Shown: positions 28,282-36,237 of the stretch, in pieces
Position numbering within the stretch: the stretch's first letter is position 1
Layout of the letters: each line of letters starts with the position of its first letter
Assembly (NCBI GenBank): GCA_964499285.1
Contig: CAZCLA010000015.1
Coordinates: 1 to 64,000, forward strand
Source: JAGFIY01 sp964499285
GTDB taxonomy: Bacteria > Bacteroidota > Ignavibacteria > Ignavibacteriales > Melioribacteraceae
Direction of reading: 5' to 3'
DNA length: 64,000 nt
The notes under the pieces: model-generated
What the model saw: only the letters and a program-made list of their open reading frames with translations
Told to the model about the DNA's origin: nothing
The model's database searches: none
Position numbers and translations under genes: made by a program

Positions 28282-29991
28282 ATGAAAAATTTTATCGCTT
28301 TAGTTCTTTCAATTATGGCAGCACTAAGTTTATCGAGCTGTTCGGATACAAATTATGCTGACTTAGTTTTTATAAATGGAACAATTCATACTGTCGATAA
28401 CGAGTTAGGAACCGTGGAAGCAATTGCAATTGATGCGGATACCATTATGTTCGCCGGTTCCGCTGAAGAGATTAAAGATCTAATTGATGATAAAACAAAG
28501 GTTATGGACCTTAAAGGGGCAACCGCAATCCCAGGTTTTAACGACAGCCATGCTCACTTTCTCGGACTTGGTGAATTGAAACTTAAAATTGATTTGCTCG
28601 ATACAAAAAGCTGGGACGAGGTTGTTGAGCTTGTGAGAAAATCTGCCGAAGAAAAAGAAAACGGCGAGTGGATAATCGGGAGAGGATGGCATCAAGAAAA
28701 ATGGGAAGAAGTCCCCGAACCGAACGTAAATGGTTATCCATATCACTACGATTTATCAAAAGCAGCTCCCGATAATCCCATTATTCTGAGCCATGCAAGC
28801 GGACATGCCATAATTGTGAACGAAGCAGCTATGAAACTTTCCGGAATCGACAAAAATACTCCCGATCCAGCCGGAGGAAAAATTGTGAGAGATAAAAACG
28901 ACAATCCTATCGGTGTGTTTGAGGAAGAGCCCGCCGAGGCTCTGATTACGAATTACTATAATGAATACATTAATCAACGCTCTCCTGAAGAAGTTGAAGA
29001 AGATAAAGTAGCGGCAATCTTTTCGGCACAAAAGGAGTGCTTCGAAAACGGCATCACTTCATTTCATGATGCCGGAGCAACTTTTGAAACTATAGATATA
29101 TATAAAATGCTGGTTGACAGCCATGAACTGAAAATTCGACTTAATGTTATGATCGGAGAAGACAATCCAACGATCAGAGAAAAAATAGATGACTACTGGC
29201 TGCGCGGTTACGGTGATCATCACTTGAATGTTCGTTCTATAAAAAAGTATGTTGACGGTGCGCTTGGTTCGCGCGGAGCCTGGATGCTTGAGCCGTATTC
29301 AGATCTTCCCACTCATTCCGGCTTGAACGTAACCCCAATTAACGAGCTTGAAGAAACCGCCGAAATAGCATTAGAAAATGATCTGCAGCTTTGCACCCAT
29401 GCTATCGGCGATAAAGGAAATCGCGTTATGCTCGATATTTATGAAAAGCTGTTGGAAGGAAGCTCTGATAAGCGATGGAGAATAGAACATGCACAGCATT
29501 TAAATCCCGCTGAAGTTGAAAGATTTCCGGCAAATGGAGTAATAGCGTCTATGCAAACAGTGCATTGCACTTCGGATGCAGTGTTTGTTGAAAAAAGATT
29601 GGGGGAAAAACGAGCTGAAGAAGGCGCATATGTCTGGAGAAATCTTTTGGAAAAGGGAGCTGTTATTTGCAACGGAACAGACGCACCGGTTGAAAGAATC
29701 GACCCGATAAAAAACTTTTATGCAGCCGTGACAAGAAAATTGGACGATGGAGCCGAGTTTTATCCCCAACAGAAAATGACAAGGATTGAAGCTCTAAAAT
29801 CATATACAATTAATGGAGCGTATGCCTCATTTCAGGAAGATGTGATTGGTTCACTTAAGCCGGGCAAGTATGCTGACATAACTGTTCTAAGCAAAGATAT
29901 TTTAACGATACAGGAAGGAGAAATTCTCGACACACAAATTTTGTACACAATCAGCGGCGGAAAAATAGTTTTTGAAAATGTTACAAATTAA
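28282..29991 (+). CDS. amidohydrolase family lipoprotein (YtcJ-like)
   Basis: This 569-residue metal-dependent amidohydrolase starts with a lipobox (LSLSSC). The metal-ligand motif HAH is in PGFNDSHAHFLG, further ligands are in CTHAIGDKG and IEHAQHL, and a late Asp is in CNGTDAPVERI. It belongs to the exoenzyme/YtcJ-like group of unknown physiological substrate. The ATG follows the paaG stop by 2 nt, so it is co-transcribed with phenylacetate genes although no paa role is known for this family. Confidence 0.88.
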   Translation: MKNFIALVLSIMAALSLSSCSDTNYADLVFINGTIHTVDNELGTVEAIAIDADTIMFAGSAEEIKDLIDDKTKVMDLKGATAIPGFNDSHAHFLGLGELKLKIDLLDTKSWDEVVELVRKSAEEKENGEWIIGRGWHQEKWEEVPEPNVNGYPYHYDLSKAAPDNPIILSHASGHAIIVNEAAMKLSGIDKNTPDPAGGKIVRDKNDNPIGVFEEEPAEALITNYYNEYINQRSPEEVEEDKVAAIFSAQKECFENGITSFHDAGATFETIDIYKMLVDSHELKIRLNVMIGEDNPTIREKIDDYWLRGYGDHHLNVRSIKKYVDGALGSRGAWMLEPYSDLPTHSGLNVTPINELEETAEIALENDLQLCTHAIGDKGNRVMLDIYEKLLEGSSDKRWRIEHAQHLNPAEVERFPANGVIASMQTVHCTSDAVFVEKRLGEKRAEEGAYVWRNLLEKGAVICNGTDAPVERIDPIKNFYAAVTRKLDDGAEFYPQQKMTRIEALKSYTINGAYASFQEDVIGSLKPGKYADITVLSKDILTIQEGEILDTQILYTISGGKIVFENVTN

Positions 29992-30003
29992 GGAAGGGAA
30001 TTA

Positions 30004-30387
30004 ATGAAAGTTGAAGTCTCAAACGGAGAACTCGTAGATAAAGTTTCAATTCTACAGATTAAGTTGAATAAAATTAAATCGGTAGAGAAACTTAAAAATG
30101 TAAAAACCGAATTTTATATACTTCTTGAAGAAATGAAAAAGCTGGGAATTGACGAAAACACCGAGGAATATAAAGATTTGATAAAAGTAAACACCAACCT
30201 TTGGGAAATTGAAGATAAAATTCGAGTGAAAGAACTTAAAAAAGAATTTGACGAAGAGTTTATAGAACTTGCTCGGTCTGTGTATTTTCAAAACGATAAG
30301 CGTTTTGAACTTAAGAAAAAAATTAATGCCGCAACCAATTCTTCTCTTTTTGAGGAGAAGGAATATGTAGATTATAAAAACAAATAA
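30004..30387 (+). CDS. DUF6165-like small protein
   Basis: This 127-residue, highly charged protein has VSNGELVDKVSILQIKLNKI near the N-terminus, matching DUF6165, a family of unknown function. It has a predicted helical, Lys/Glu-rich body and no signal or membrane segment. It lies 12 nt after the amidohydrolase in the paaG-paaI operon. Confidence 0.72.
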   Translation: MKVEVSNGELVDKVSILQIKLNKIKSVEKLKNVKTEFYILLEEMKKLGIDENTEEYKDLIKVNTNLWEIEDKIRVKELKKEFDEEFIELARSVYFQNDKRFELKKKINAATNSSLFEEKEYVDYKNK

Positions 30388-30398
30388 CCGTCGAAGAG

Positions 30399-31334
30399 AA
30401 CATTAAGACAATCGATTTAAATAAATCCGTTTTACAAAAAGTTATTCTTCCAAACGATAATCCGGAAATATCAGTTTATCTTAAGCGCGACGATTTGCTT
30501 CATCGCGAAATTTCGGGCAACAAGTGGCGTAAGCTGAAGTATAATTTAATCGAAGCAAAAAATCTTGATCTTAACCAACTTCTAACTTTTGGCGGAGCCT
30601 TTTCAAATCACGTTTATGCCGTTGCTGCAGCAGGAAAAATTTTTGGATTCAAAACTATTGGAATCATCAGAGGAGAAGAACACCTTCCTCTTAATCCAAC
30701 GCTTCAATTTGCAACTAGCTGCGGAATGGAACTCCATTATTTGAATAGAACGGCTTATAAAAACAGGAATGATAAAAATTTCCAAACGGAGATTGCAGAA
30801 CAATTTGGTAATGTTTATATAATTCCCGAAGGAGGAACTAACTCTTTTGCTCTTGAAGGTGTTGCTGAAATTGTTGCTGAGCTTGACATAAATTTCGATT
30901 ATCTTTTTACACCGGTCGGCTCAGGGGGAACCTTGGCAGGACTTGTCTATGGATTAAACGGAAGGAAAAATATTGTGGGAATTTCTTCACTCAAAAACGG
31001 AAATTACCTAACCAAAATTGTTGCTGAATTAATAGAAATGAAGATGCCAGACGTGCCTGATAATTGGAGAATAATCTTTGATTACAGTTTCGGAGGTTTT
31101 GCTAAGATTAAACCGGCGTTAGTAGAATTTATTAATCATTTTTCTTCCCTTAACTCTATTGAACTTGATTATATTTATACAGGAAAGATGTTGTTTGCTG
31201 TTGATGATATGATCAAGAATAACTACTTTTCAAAGGGGACAAATATTATAGCGATTCACACGGGCGGACTTCAAGGTAACACCGGAATGCAGAGAAAAAT
31301 AAACAAGCTTACAAAAGAGATTCATCATGATTGA
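30399..31334 (+). CDS. PLP-dependent D-cysteine desulfhydrase / ACC deaminase-like protein, no canonical start codon
   Basis: This fold-type II PLP enzyme of about 311 residues has the PLP lysine in SGNKWRKLKYNL, FGGAFSNHVYA, and a phosphate-binding loop in TPVGSGGTLAG. Conserved family sequence (VYLKRDDLLHREISGNKW) begins well before the first permitted start (TTG at 30495). The frame is open back to 30378 but contains no ATG, GTG or TTG. The best candidate is ATT at 30399, with GAAGAG 3 nt upstream. Alternatively a base error hides an ATG. Its 3' end overlaps paaH by 8 bp. D-Cys versus ACC substrate cannot be settled. Confidence 0.8.
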   Translation, partial: NIKTIDLNKSVLQKVILPNDNPEISVYLKRDDLLHREISGNKWRKLKYNLIEAKNLDLNQLLTFGGAFSNHVYAVAAAGKIFGFKTIGIIRGEEHLPLNPTLQFATSCGMELHYLNRTAYKNRNDKNFQTEIAEQFGNVYIIPEGGTNSFALEGVAEIVAELDINFDYLFTPVGSGGTLAGLVYGLNGRKNIVGISSLKNGNYLTKIVAELIEMKMPDVPDNWRIIFDYSFGGFAKIKPALVEFINHFSSLNSIELDYIYTGKMLFAVDDMIKNNYFSKGTNIIAIHTGGLQGNTGMQRKINKLTKEIHHD

Positions 31335-32499
31335 TATGAAAAATTATAAAATTGCTGTTGTCGGTGCGGGAACAATGGGTTCGGGAATTGCACAAGTGGC
31401 GGCAACCGCAGGGCACAAAGTAACCTTAATTGATTCAAATGAAGCTGCACTTGCTAATGTAAAAAGTAATCTTCATAAAATATTAATGCGTCTTTCCGAA
31501 AAAGGAAAAATCAAAAGTGAGGACGCAAGTGCAATCTATGAAAGAATAGAATTTAGTAACGATTTGGAGTCTGCTGATTATTTGATTGTGATTGAAGCGA
31601 TTGTTGAGAATCTTAATTCAAAACAGAAATTATTTTTGGATTTGGAAGCGACGTTAAACGATGAAACAATTCTTGCTACTAATACATCTTCCCTTTCGGT
31701 AACAGCGATTGCATCGGCTTGTCAAAATCCCAAAAGAGTTATCGGCACGCATTTTTTTAATCCCGTCCCTCTTCTTCCTTTAGTTGAGATTGTACCAGGA
31801 CTTTCGACCAATAAGGAAGTAACCGAAAAAACAAGAAAGATGATTAACAATTGGGGCAAGACGACTGTTCTAGTAAAAGATACTCCCGGCTTTATTGTTA
31901 ACCGTGTTGCCCGACCGTTCTACGGTGAGGCTTTACGAATTTATGAAGAAGGAATAGCCGATGTACCCACAATCGATTGGGCAATGAAAGAAATTGGTGG
32001 ATTCAAAATGGGTCCTTTTGAATTGATGGATCTTATAGGGAATGACGTAAATTACGAAGTAACAAAAACCATCTTCGAACAATTTTATTACGATCCGAGA
32101 TTTAAACCCTCGCTTGTTCAAAAACAGTTGGTTGACGCAAAACATTTCGGGAGAAAAACGGGTAAAGGATTTTATGATTATACGGATGTTGCGGCAAATA
32201 CTTTGCCCCACAAGGATGAAAAGTTAGGTAAAAAAATCGTTGATAGAATTTTGGCAATGTTGATTAACGAAGCAGCGGATGCAGTGTTTATGAATATTAC
32301 AGCCGTTGATGATATTGATCTTGCTATGACTAAAGGGGTTAACTATCCTAAAGGATTGTGCCGATGGGCTGATGAAATTGGGATAGAAAAAATTATTGAA
32401 CGATTAGAAAAATTGTATATGGTTTATCGCGAAGACCGATATAGAGTGAATCCTCTTTTAAGAAGAATGAAAGAAGAAGGTATAAAATTTTATGACTGA
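31327..32499 (+). CDS. paaH: 3-hydroxyacyl-CoA dehydrogenase (PaaH-like)
   Basis: This 390-residue NAD-dependent dehydrogenase has the Rossmann motif GAGTMGSGIA. The catalytic His is in GTHFFNPVP and the Glu in VEIVPG, with DTPGFIVNRVARPFYGEA and a C-terminal repeat of the domain. In the paa pathway it oxidises 3-hydroxyadipyl-CoA. The gene overlaps both neighbours by 8 bp, indicating tight translational coupling. An alternative start is ATG 31336. Confidence 0.92.
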   Translation: MIDMKNYKIAVVGAGTMGSGIAQVAATAGHKVTLIDSNEAALANVKSNLHKILMRLSEKGKIKSEDASAIYERIEFSNDLESADYLIVIEAIVENLNSKQKLFLDLEATLNDETILATNTSSLSVTAIASACQNPKRVIGTHFFNPVPLLPLVEIVPGLSTNKEVTEKTRKMINNWGKTTVLVKDTPGFIVNRVARPFYGEALRIYEEGIADVPTIDWAMKEIGGFKMGPFELMDLIGNDVNYEVTKTIFEQFYYDPRFKPSLVQKQLVDAKHFGRKTGKGFYDYTDVAANTLPHKDEKLGKKIVDRILAMLINEAADAVFMNITAVDDIDLAMTKGVNYPKGLCRWADEIGIEKIIERLEKLYMVYREDRYRVNPLLRRMKEEGIKFYD

Positions 32500-32917
32500 A
32501 CAAGAAAAAGCCGAAAAAGTTGTCGGTCATATGATGGAGAAAGACGAGTTCAGCAGATGGCTGGGGATTGAGGTGATTGAAATAAGACCCGGCTACAGTA
32601 AAATTAAAATGAAAGTAAGAAAAAATATGCTGAACGGGTTCGGGACAACTCATGGTGGGATAACGTTTTCTTTGGCGGACAGCGCGCTTGCATTCGCTTC
32701 AAATAATTATGGAAGAGTTGCAGTAGCTCTTGAAACAAGTCTTGCATTTCCAAGACCTGTCTATGAAAAAGATGAACTTACGGCAGAAGCAATTGAGCAA
32801 AGCAAAGGAAATAGTGTTGGCATTTATAATGTCACAGTTACAAATCGAGAGAATGTGAAAGTCGGTATTTTTAGAGGAACTGTTTACAGGACAAAGAAAG
32901 AATTTTTCAAAGAATAA
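32492..32917 (+). CDS. paaI: hotdog-fold thioesterase PaaI
   Basis: This 141-residue thioesterase has LNGFGTTHGGITFSLADSALAFASN, the PaaI signature with HGG and the catalytic Asp. It removes CoA from dead-end intermediates of phenylacetate breakdown. It overlaps paaH by 8 bp. Confidence 0.93.
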   Translation: MTEQEKAEKVVGHMMEKDEFSRWLGIEVIEIRPGYSKIKMKVRKNMLNGFGTTHGGITFSLADSALAFASNNYGRVAVALETSLAFPRPVYEKDELTAEAIEQSKGNSVGIYNVTVTNRENVKVGIFRGTVYRTKKEFFKE

Positions 32918-32949
32918 TCATTTGCGAAAATTAAAAACGCCGGGTTCAT

Positions 32950-32973
32950 GCAAAGACCGCTAGGAACGCAAAG
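32950..32973. repeat. dispersed 'GCAAAG' intergenic repeat remnant
   Basis: The paaI-paaJ spacer holds GCAAAG-ACCGCTAG-GAACGCAAAG, two GCAAAG units. Similar 'CGCAAAG' strings recur as intergenic repeats in Bacteroidota-type genomes (recollection). No second copy was noticed in this window. Confidence 0.4.
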
Positions 32974-32985
32974 AAAAGGAACAAT

Positions 32986-34191
32986 ATGAAAGAAGCTTAT
33001 ATAATAGATGCAATACGAACACCAATCGGTAAACTTGGCGGGGCATTATCTTCAATTCGAGCCGATGACCTCGCAGCATTATCAATAATGGAAATAATAA
33101 AAAGGAATCCTTTAGTGGATTTTTCAGAGGTTGATGATGTAATTCTCGGTTGCGCAAACCAAGCGGGTGAAGATAATCGTAACGTAGCAAGAATGGCGCT
33201 CCTTTTAGCCGGATTACCAGTTACCGTTCCCGGCGAAGCGGTAAACCGATTATGCGCTTCTGGTTTGAGTGCGGTGGTAAATGCCGCCCGTGCAATTAAT
33301 GTTGGCGATGGAGACCTTTACATTGCCGGTGGAGTTGAACATATGACCCGTGCCCCGCTGGTTCAATCAAAAGCAGAAAAAGCTTTCTCTGGACGAGTTG
33401 AAATTCACGACTCAACATTAGGGTGGCGCTTCATTAATGATAAAATGAAACAATTGTACGGTACCGAAGCAATGGGAGAAACAGCAGAAAATGTTGCAGA
33501 AGATTATAAAATTAGTCGTGAAGACCAGGATTTGTTTGCATATAACTCACATATGAAAGCGGTTCGAGCAAACGAAAGCGAAAGAATGAAAAAAGAAGTT
33601 ATCTCTGTTGAAATTCACCAGAGAAAAGGTGGGCCAATAATTTTTGATAAAGATGAATTTATTCGTCCTGAAACTACTTTGGAAGCACTGGCAAAACTTA
33701 AACCTGCTTTCAGAAAAAACGGAACAGTAACAGCAGGTAATTCCTCGGGTTTAAACGACGGCTCTGCAGCGTTGCTCCTAGCTTCGGAAGATATAATTAA
33801 AAAATATAACTTGAAGCCGCGGGCAAAAATTATAACTTCGACTGTTGTCGGTTTAGAACCGCGTGTTATGGGACTCGGACCAATCAATGCAACGAGAAAG
33901 ATTTTGGAAAAAACAAAACTTTCTTTGGATGATTTTGATGTAATTGAATTAAACGAAGCCTTTGCGGCGCAAAGTTTGGCTGTGCTTCGAGAGTTGGGTC
34001 TTGAAGATGATGATTCTCGTGTTAATCCAAACGGAGGAGCAATTGCACTTGGTCATCCTCTTGGTATGAGCGGAGCGCGTTTAATTACAACGGCAATGAT
34101 TGAACTGGAAGAACGGAAGAAAAAAAGAGCACTTTGCACTCTTTGTGTCGGAGTCGGACAAGGAATGGCATGTATAATTGAAAGGGTATAA
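32986..34191 (+). CDS. paaJ: thiolase PaaJ-like (3-oxoadipyl-CoA / acetyl-CoA acyltransferase)
   Basis: This 401-residue degradative thiolase has the nucleophilic Cys in NRLCASGL. The active-site His motifs are NEAFAAQ and GGAIALGHPLGMSGARL, and the second Cys is in LCVGVGQGMA. In context it cleaves 3-oxoadipyl-CoA to succinyl-CoA and acetyl-CoA. GAAAAGGAAC precedes the ATG. Confidence 0.94.
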   Translation: MKEAYIIDAIRTPIGKLGGALSSIRADDLAALSIMEIIKRNPLVDFSEVDDVILGCANQAGEDNRNVARMALLLAGLPVTVPGEAVNRLCASGLSAVVNAARAINVGDGDLYIAGGVEHMTRAPLVQSKAEKAFSGRVEIHDSTLGWRFINDKMKQLYGTEAMGETAENVAEDYKISREDQDLFAYNSHMKAVRANESERMKKEVISVEIHQRKGGPIIFDKDEFIRPETTLEALAKLKPAFRKNGTVTAGNSSGLNDGSAALLLASEDIIKKYNLKPRAKIITSTVVGLEPRVMGLGPINATRKILEKTKLSLDDFDVIELNEAFAAQSLAVLRELGLEDDDSRVNPNGGAIALGHPLGMSGARLITTAMIELEERKKKRALCTLCVGVGQGMACIIERV

Positions 34192-34285
34192 TAAAATTTA
34201 ATATAAGGCGGATGATATTGATATTGATGATTAGCGCTGATCGTATTCAAAATAACAATCAAGGTTCCATCAAAGCGGGAAAATT

Positions 34286-34879
34286 ATGATTTACGAATAC
34301 AAAGGAATAAAACCAGTAATCCACAAAACAGCCTTCGTTCATAAAACAGCGGGCGTTATTGGGAATGTTATAATTGGGAAAGATGTTTACATTGGTCCGG
34401 GCGCGGCAATACGCGGCGACTTTGGAAAAATTATTATCGAAGACGGATGCAATGTTCAAGAAAATTGTGTTATTCATATGTTTCCAAATGTTACTGTTAG
34501 GCTCTATGAATCTGCTCATATTGGTCATGGGGCAATAATTCATGGAGCAACCATTGGAAGAAACTCATTAATTGGAATGAACGCCGTCGTGATGGATAAT
34601 GTCGAAGTTGGTGAGGAGTGTGTAATCGGGGCGCTTTGTTTTGTGCCGGAAGGAATGAAAATTCCCAACAGAAAAGTGATTGTCGGAAATCCTGCTAAAA
34701 TTGTAAAAGATGTGACCGATGAAATGGCAGAGTGGAAAACAGAAGGAACAAGGATTTATCAAGCATTGCCAAAACAACTTCACGAAACATTAAGGGATTG
34801 CGAACCCTTAAGAGAAATTTCGGAAGAGATTAAACAGGAAAAAATTAATTATAAAAATTGGAAGGAATTTTCTAAGTAA
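34286..34879 (+). CDS. paaY: left-handed beta-helix hexapeptide protein PaaY-like
   Basis: This 197-residue gamma-carbonic-anhydrase-like protein has hexapeptide repeats (VIGNVIIGKDVYIGPGAAIRGDF) and metal-ligand histidines (ENCVIHM, AHIGHGAIIHG). The length matches E. coli PaaY (196), and the C-terminal helix carries the paa-type extension. PaaY hydrolyses a toxic side product of the pathway. It is the last recognised paa gene here. Confidence 0.88.
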   Translation: MIYEYKGIKPVIHKTAFVHKTAGVIGNVIIGKDVYIGPGAAIRGDFGKIIIEDGCNVQENCVIHMFPNVTVRLYESAHIGHGAIIHGATIGRNSLIGMNAVVMDNVEVGEECVIGALCFVPEGMKIPNRKVIVGNPAKIVKDVTDEMAEWKTEGTRIYQALPKQLHETLRDCEPLREISEEIKQEKINYKNWKEFSK

Positions 34880-34966
34880 AAAAATAATCAGCGTTTGTGA
34901 TTAATAAGATTGCCATTTAAACAGATAATTGCTTTCTTAATAAAACAATAATTTAGGCTCGCTGAA

Positions 34967-35581
34967 ATGCAGCGGTTTTCTAGATATTTTCTTCTCGATT
35001 TTCTTTCAAGACTAGCTTCCTCATACATTATACGATATGATCAATTTAAGTTTCTTAACAGAGTGATTTTTGCATGGTTGTTTTTGATTTTACTTAATAA
35101 CTCAAATGCGCAAAAATTAGATGTACATCAGTTTTATCTTGCAAAAGGAAATGGTCTAAGCAAATCCGCCAGCAGTGATCAAATAATGATAATGCAAAAA
35201 ATCTTTACGGTTTATAAGTTTAATGAAACATTCACGCTGGAAAACAATATAGTTTATGAACTGATCTCAGAAACTGGGCGAACAAATTATCTTATCGGGG
35301 CATTACCGCTCATTAAAATGAGGTTTTATTTAATACAGCGAAAATTTATTTTTTTCGGTGGAAGCGGTATTAATTACATAAGCACCGAAAGACTGGCTGG
35401 AAGAAATTTGGGAGGAAGGTTTATATTCAGTAATTTAGTAGGGATAGGTATAAATGTTTATAGTTTCTATGATTATGAAATAGATATTTCATACGTGTTT
35501 AGACACATATCCAATGCAGGCTTCTATGAGCACAATGAGGGATTTAATTCACAGTATTTAATGATTTCACTAAGATTGTAA
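34967..35581 (+). CDS. outer-membrane acyloxyacyl hydrolase, PagL-like lipid A 3-O-deacylase candidate
   Basis: This 204-residue small beta-barrel has a hydrophobic segment near residues 31-47 that could serve as signal peptide (FAWLFLILLNNSNAQ). The C-terminus reads FRHISNAGFYEHNEGFNSQYL. H-x-S-N-x-G followed by N-x-G/N is the PagL active-site pattern (catalytic His and Ser). Such enzymes trim acyl chains from lipid A. The call rests on this motif and barrel-like strands. Confidence 0.65.
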   Translation: MQRFSRYFLLDFLSRLASSYIIRYDQFKFLNRVIFAWLFLILLNNSNAQKLDVHQFYLAKGNGLSKSASSDQIMIMQKIFTVYKFNETFTLENNIVYELISETGRTNYLIGALPLIKMRFYLIQRKFIFFGGSGINYISTERLAGRNLGGRFIFSNLVGIGINVYSFYDYEIDISYVFRHISNAGFYEHNEGFNSQYLMISLRL

Positions 35582-35668
35582 AACCAACCGGACGTATATT
35601 TTTCATTTCAATTAACTCGTTTAAATGAATATTAAAAATTGATTGAGAAAATCTTTATATTGTTATAT

Positions 35669-35681
35669 AGACAGGATGTCT
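35669..35681. promoter_or_regulatory. AGAC-N5-GTCT palindrome upstream of a lipoprotein gene
   Basis: AGAC-AGGAT-GTCT lies 24 nt before the ATG of the 35706 lipoprotein gene. It sits in the context TAGACA-gga-TGTCTT, reminiscent of the TAGACAA half-sites near carH. The same spacing occurs at 37468-37480. It is a possible operator. Confidence 0.4.
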
Positions 35682-35705
35682 TATTAAATAAAAAAGGAGA
35701 TATAT

Positions 35706-36143
35706 ATGAGAGTATTAAAATCGTTTTTACTGATTTTTCTCTTAATTGGATTTGTTGCCGCGTGTAGTGAAGATGACGAACCCAATAATCCCGTAACACC
35801 TCAAGATCCTGAATCCGTTGGCACTTATTCGGGAACTAACAGCGTAGATTCAACCACAACTATCGTGATTTCGAACGTTGATGGTGAAGCAAAAATCACT
35901 TCTTATTCGGTTAATTATCGGGTTCAAAATAACTCTACTACTTATACCGGCACTTATTCAGAATCAAGCACATCCGGATTGGCTACAGTTGTAGGGAGCA
36001 CATTCACCTTTTCTGTTGGATCGAATCCGGAAAATAATTTTACCGGAGTGATAGTTGGAAATACTATTACGGGAAGTTTTGCGTTTCCGGCTAACCCGCT
36101 TAGCCCAATGGTGGTGGGAACATATACAGTTACAAAACAGTAA
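35706..36143 (+). CDS. small lipoprotein of unknown function
   Basis: This 145-residue protein has a lipobox (GFVAAC) followed by an acidic linker (SEDDEPNNP), and then a Ser/Thr-rich beta-strand domain with GTYSGTNS, GTYSES and GTYTVTK repeats. No catalytic motif is seen. AAAAAGGAGA gives a good RBS. Confidence 0.8.
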   Translation: MRVLKSFLLIFLLIGFVAACSEDDEPNNPVTPQDPESVGTYSGTNSVDSTTTIVISNVDGEAKITSYSVNYRVQNNSTTYTGTYSESSTSGLATVVGSTFTFSVGSNPENNFTGVIVGNTITGSFAFPANPLSPMVVGTYTVTKQ

Positions 36144-36157
36144 GCTTTTGAAATTTA

Positions 36158-36236
36158 AACGGCTGTCTTTTATAGAATATTTTTAAATAAAAACTAATTG
36201 TTTGATTTAATTGATAAGGTTAGTAAGACAGCCGTT
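36158..36236. terminator. 12-bp inverted repeat between convergent genes
   Basis: The perfect arms AACGGCTGTCTT (36158-36169) and AAGACAGCCGTT (36225-36236) are separated by a 55-nt A+T-rich loop, between two convergent stops. It may act as a bidirectional terminator, although the loop is unusually long. Confidence 0.45.
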
Positions 36237-36237
36237 G

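Noticed and set aside
34193..34285. GAT-rich stretch between paaJ and paaY as a regulatory repeat
   Set aside because: It is low-complexity (GATATTGATATTGATGAT), with no inverted repeat or second copy seen.
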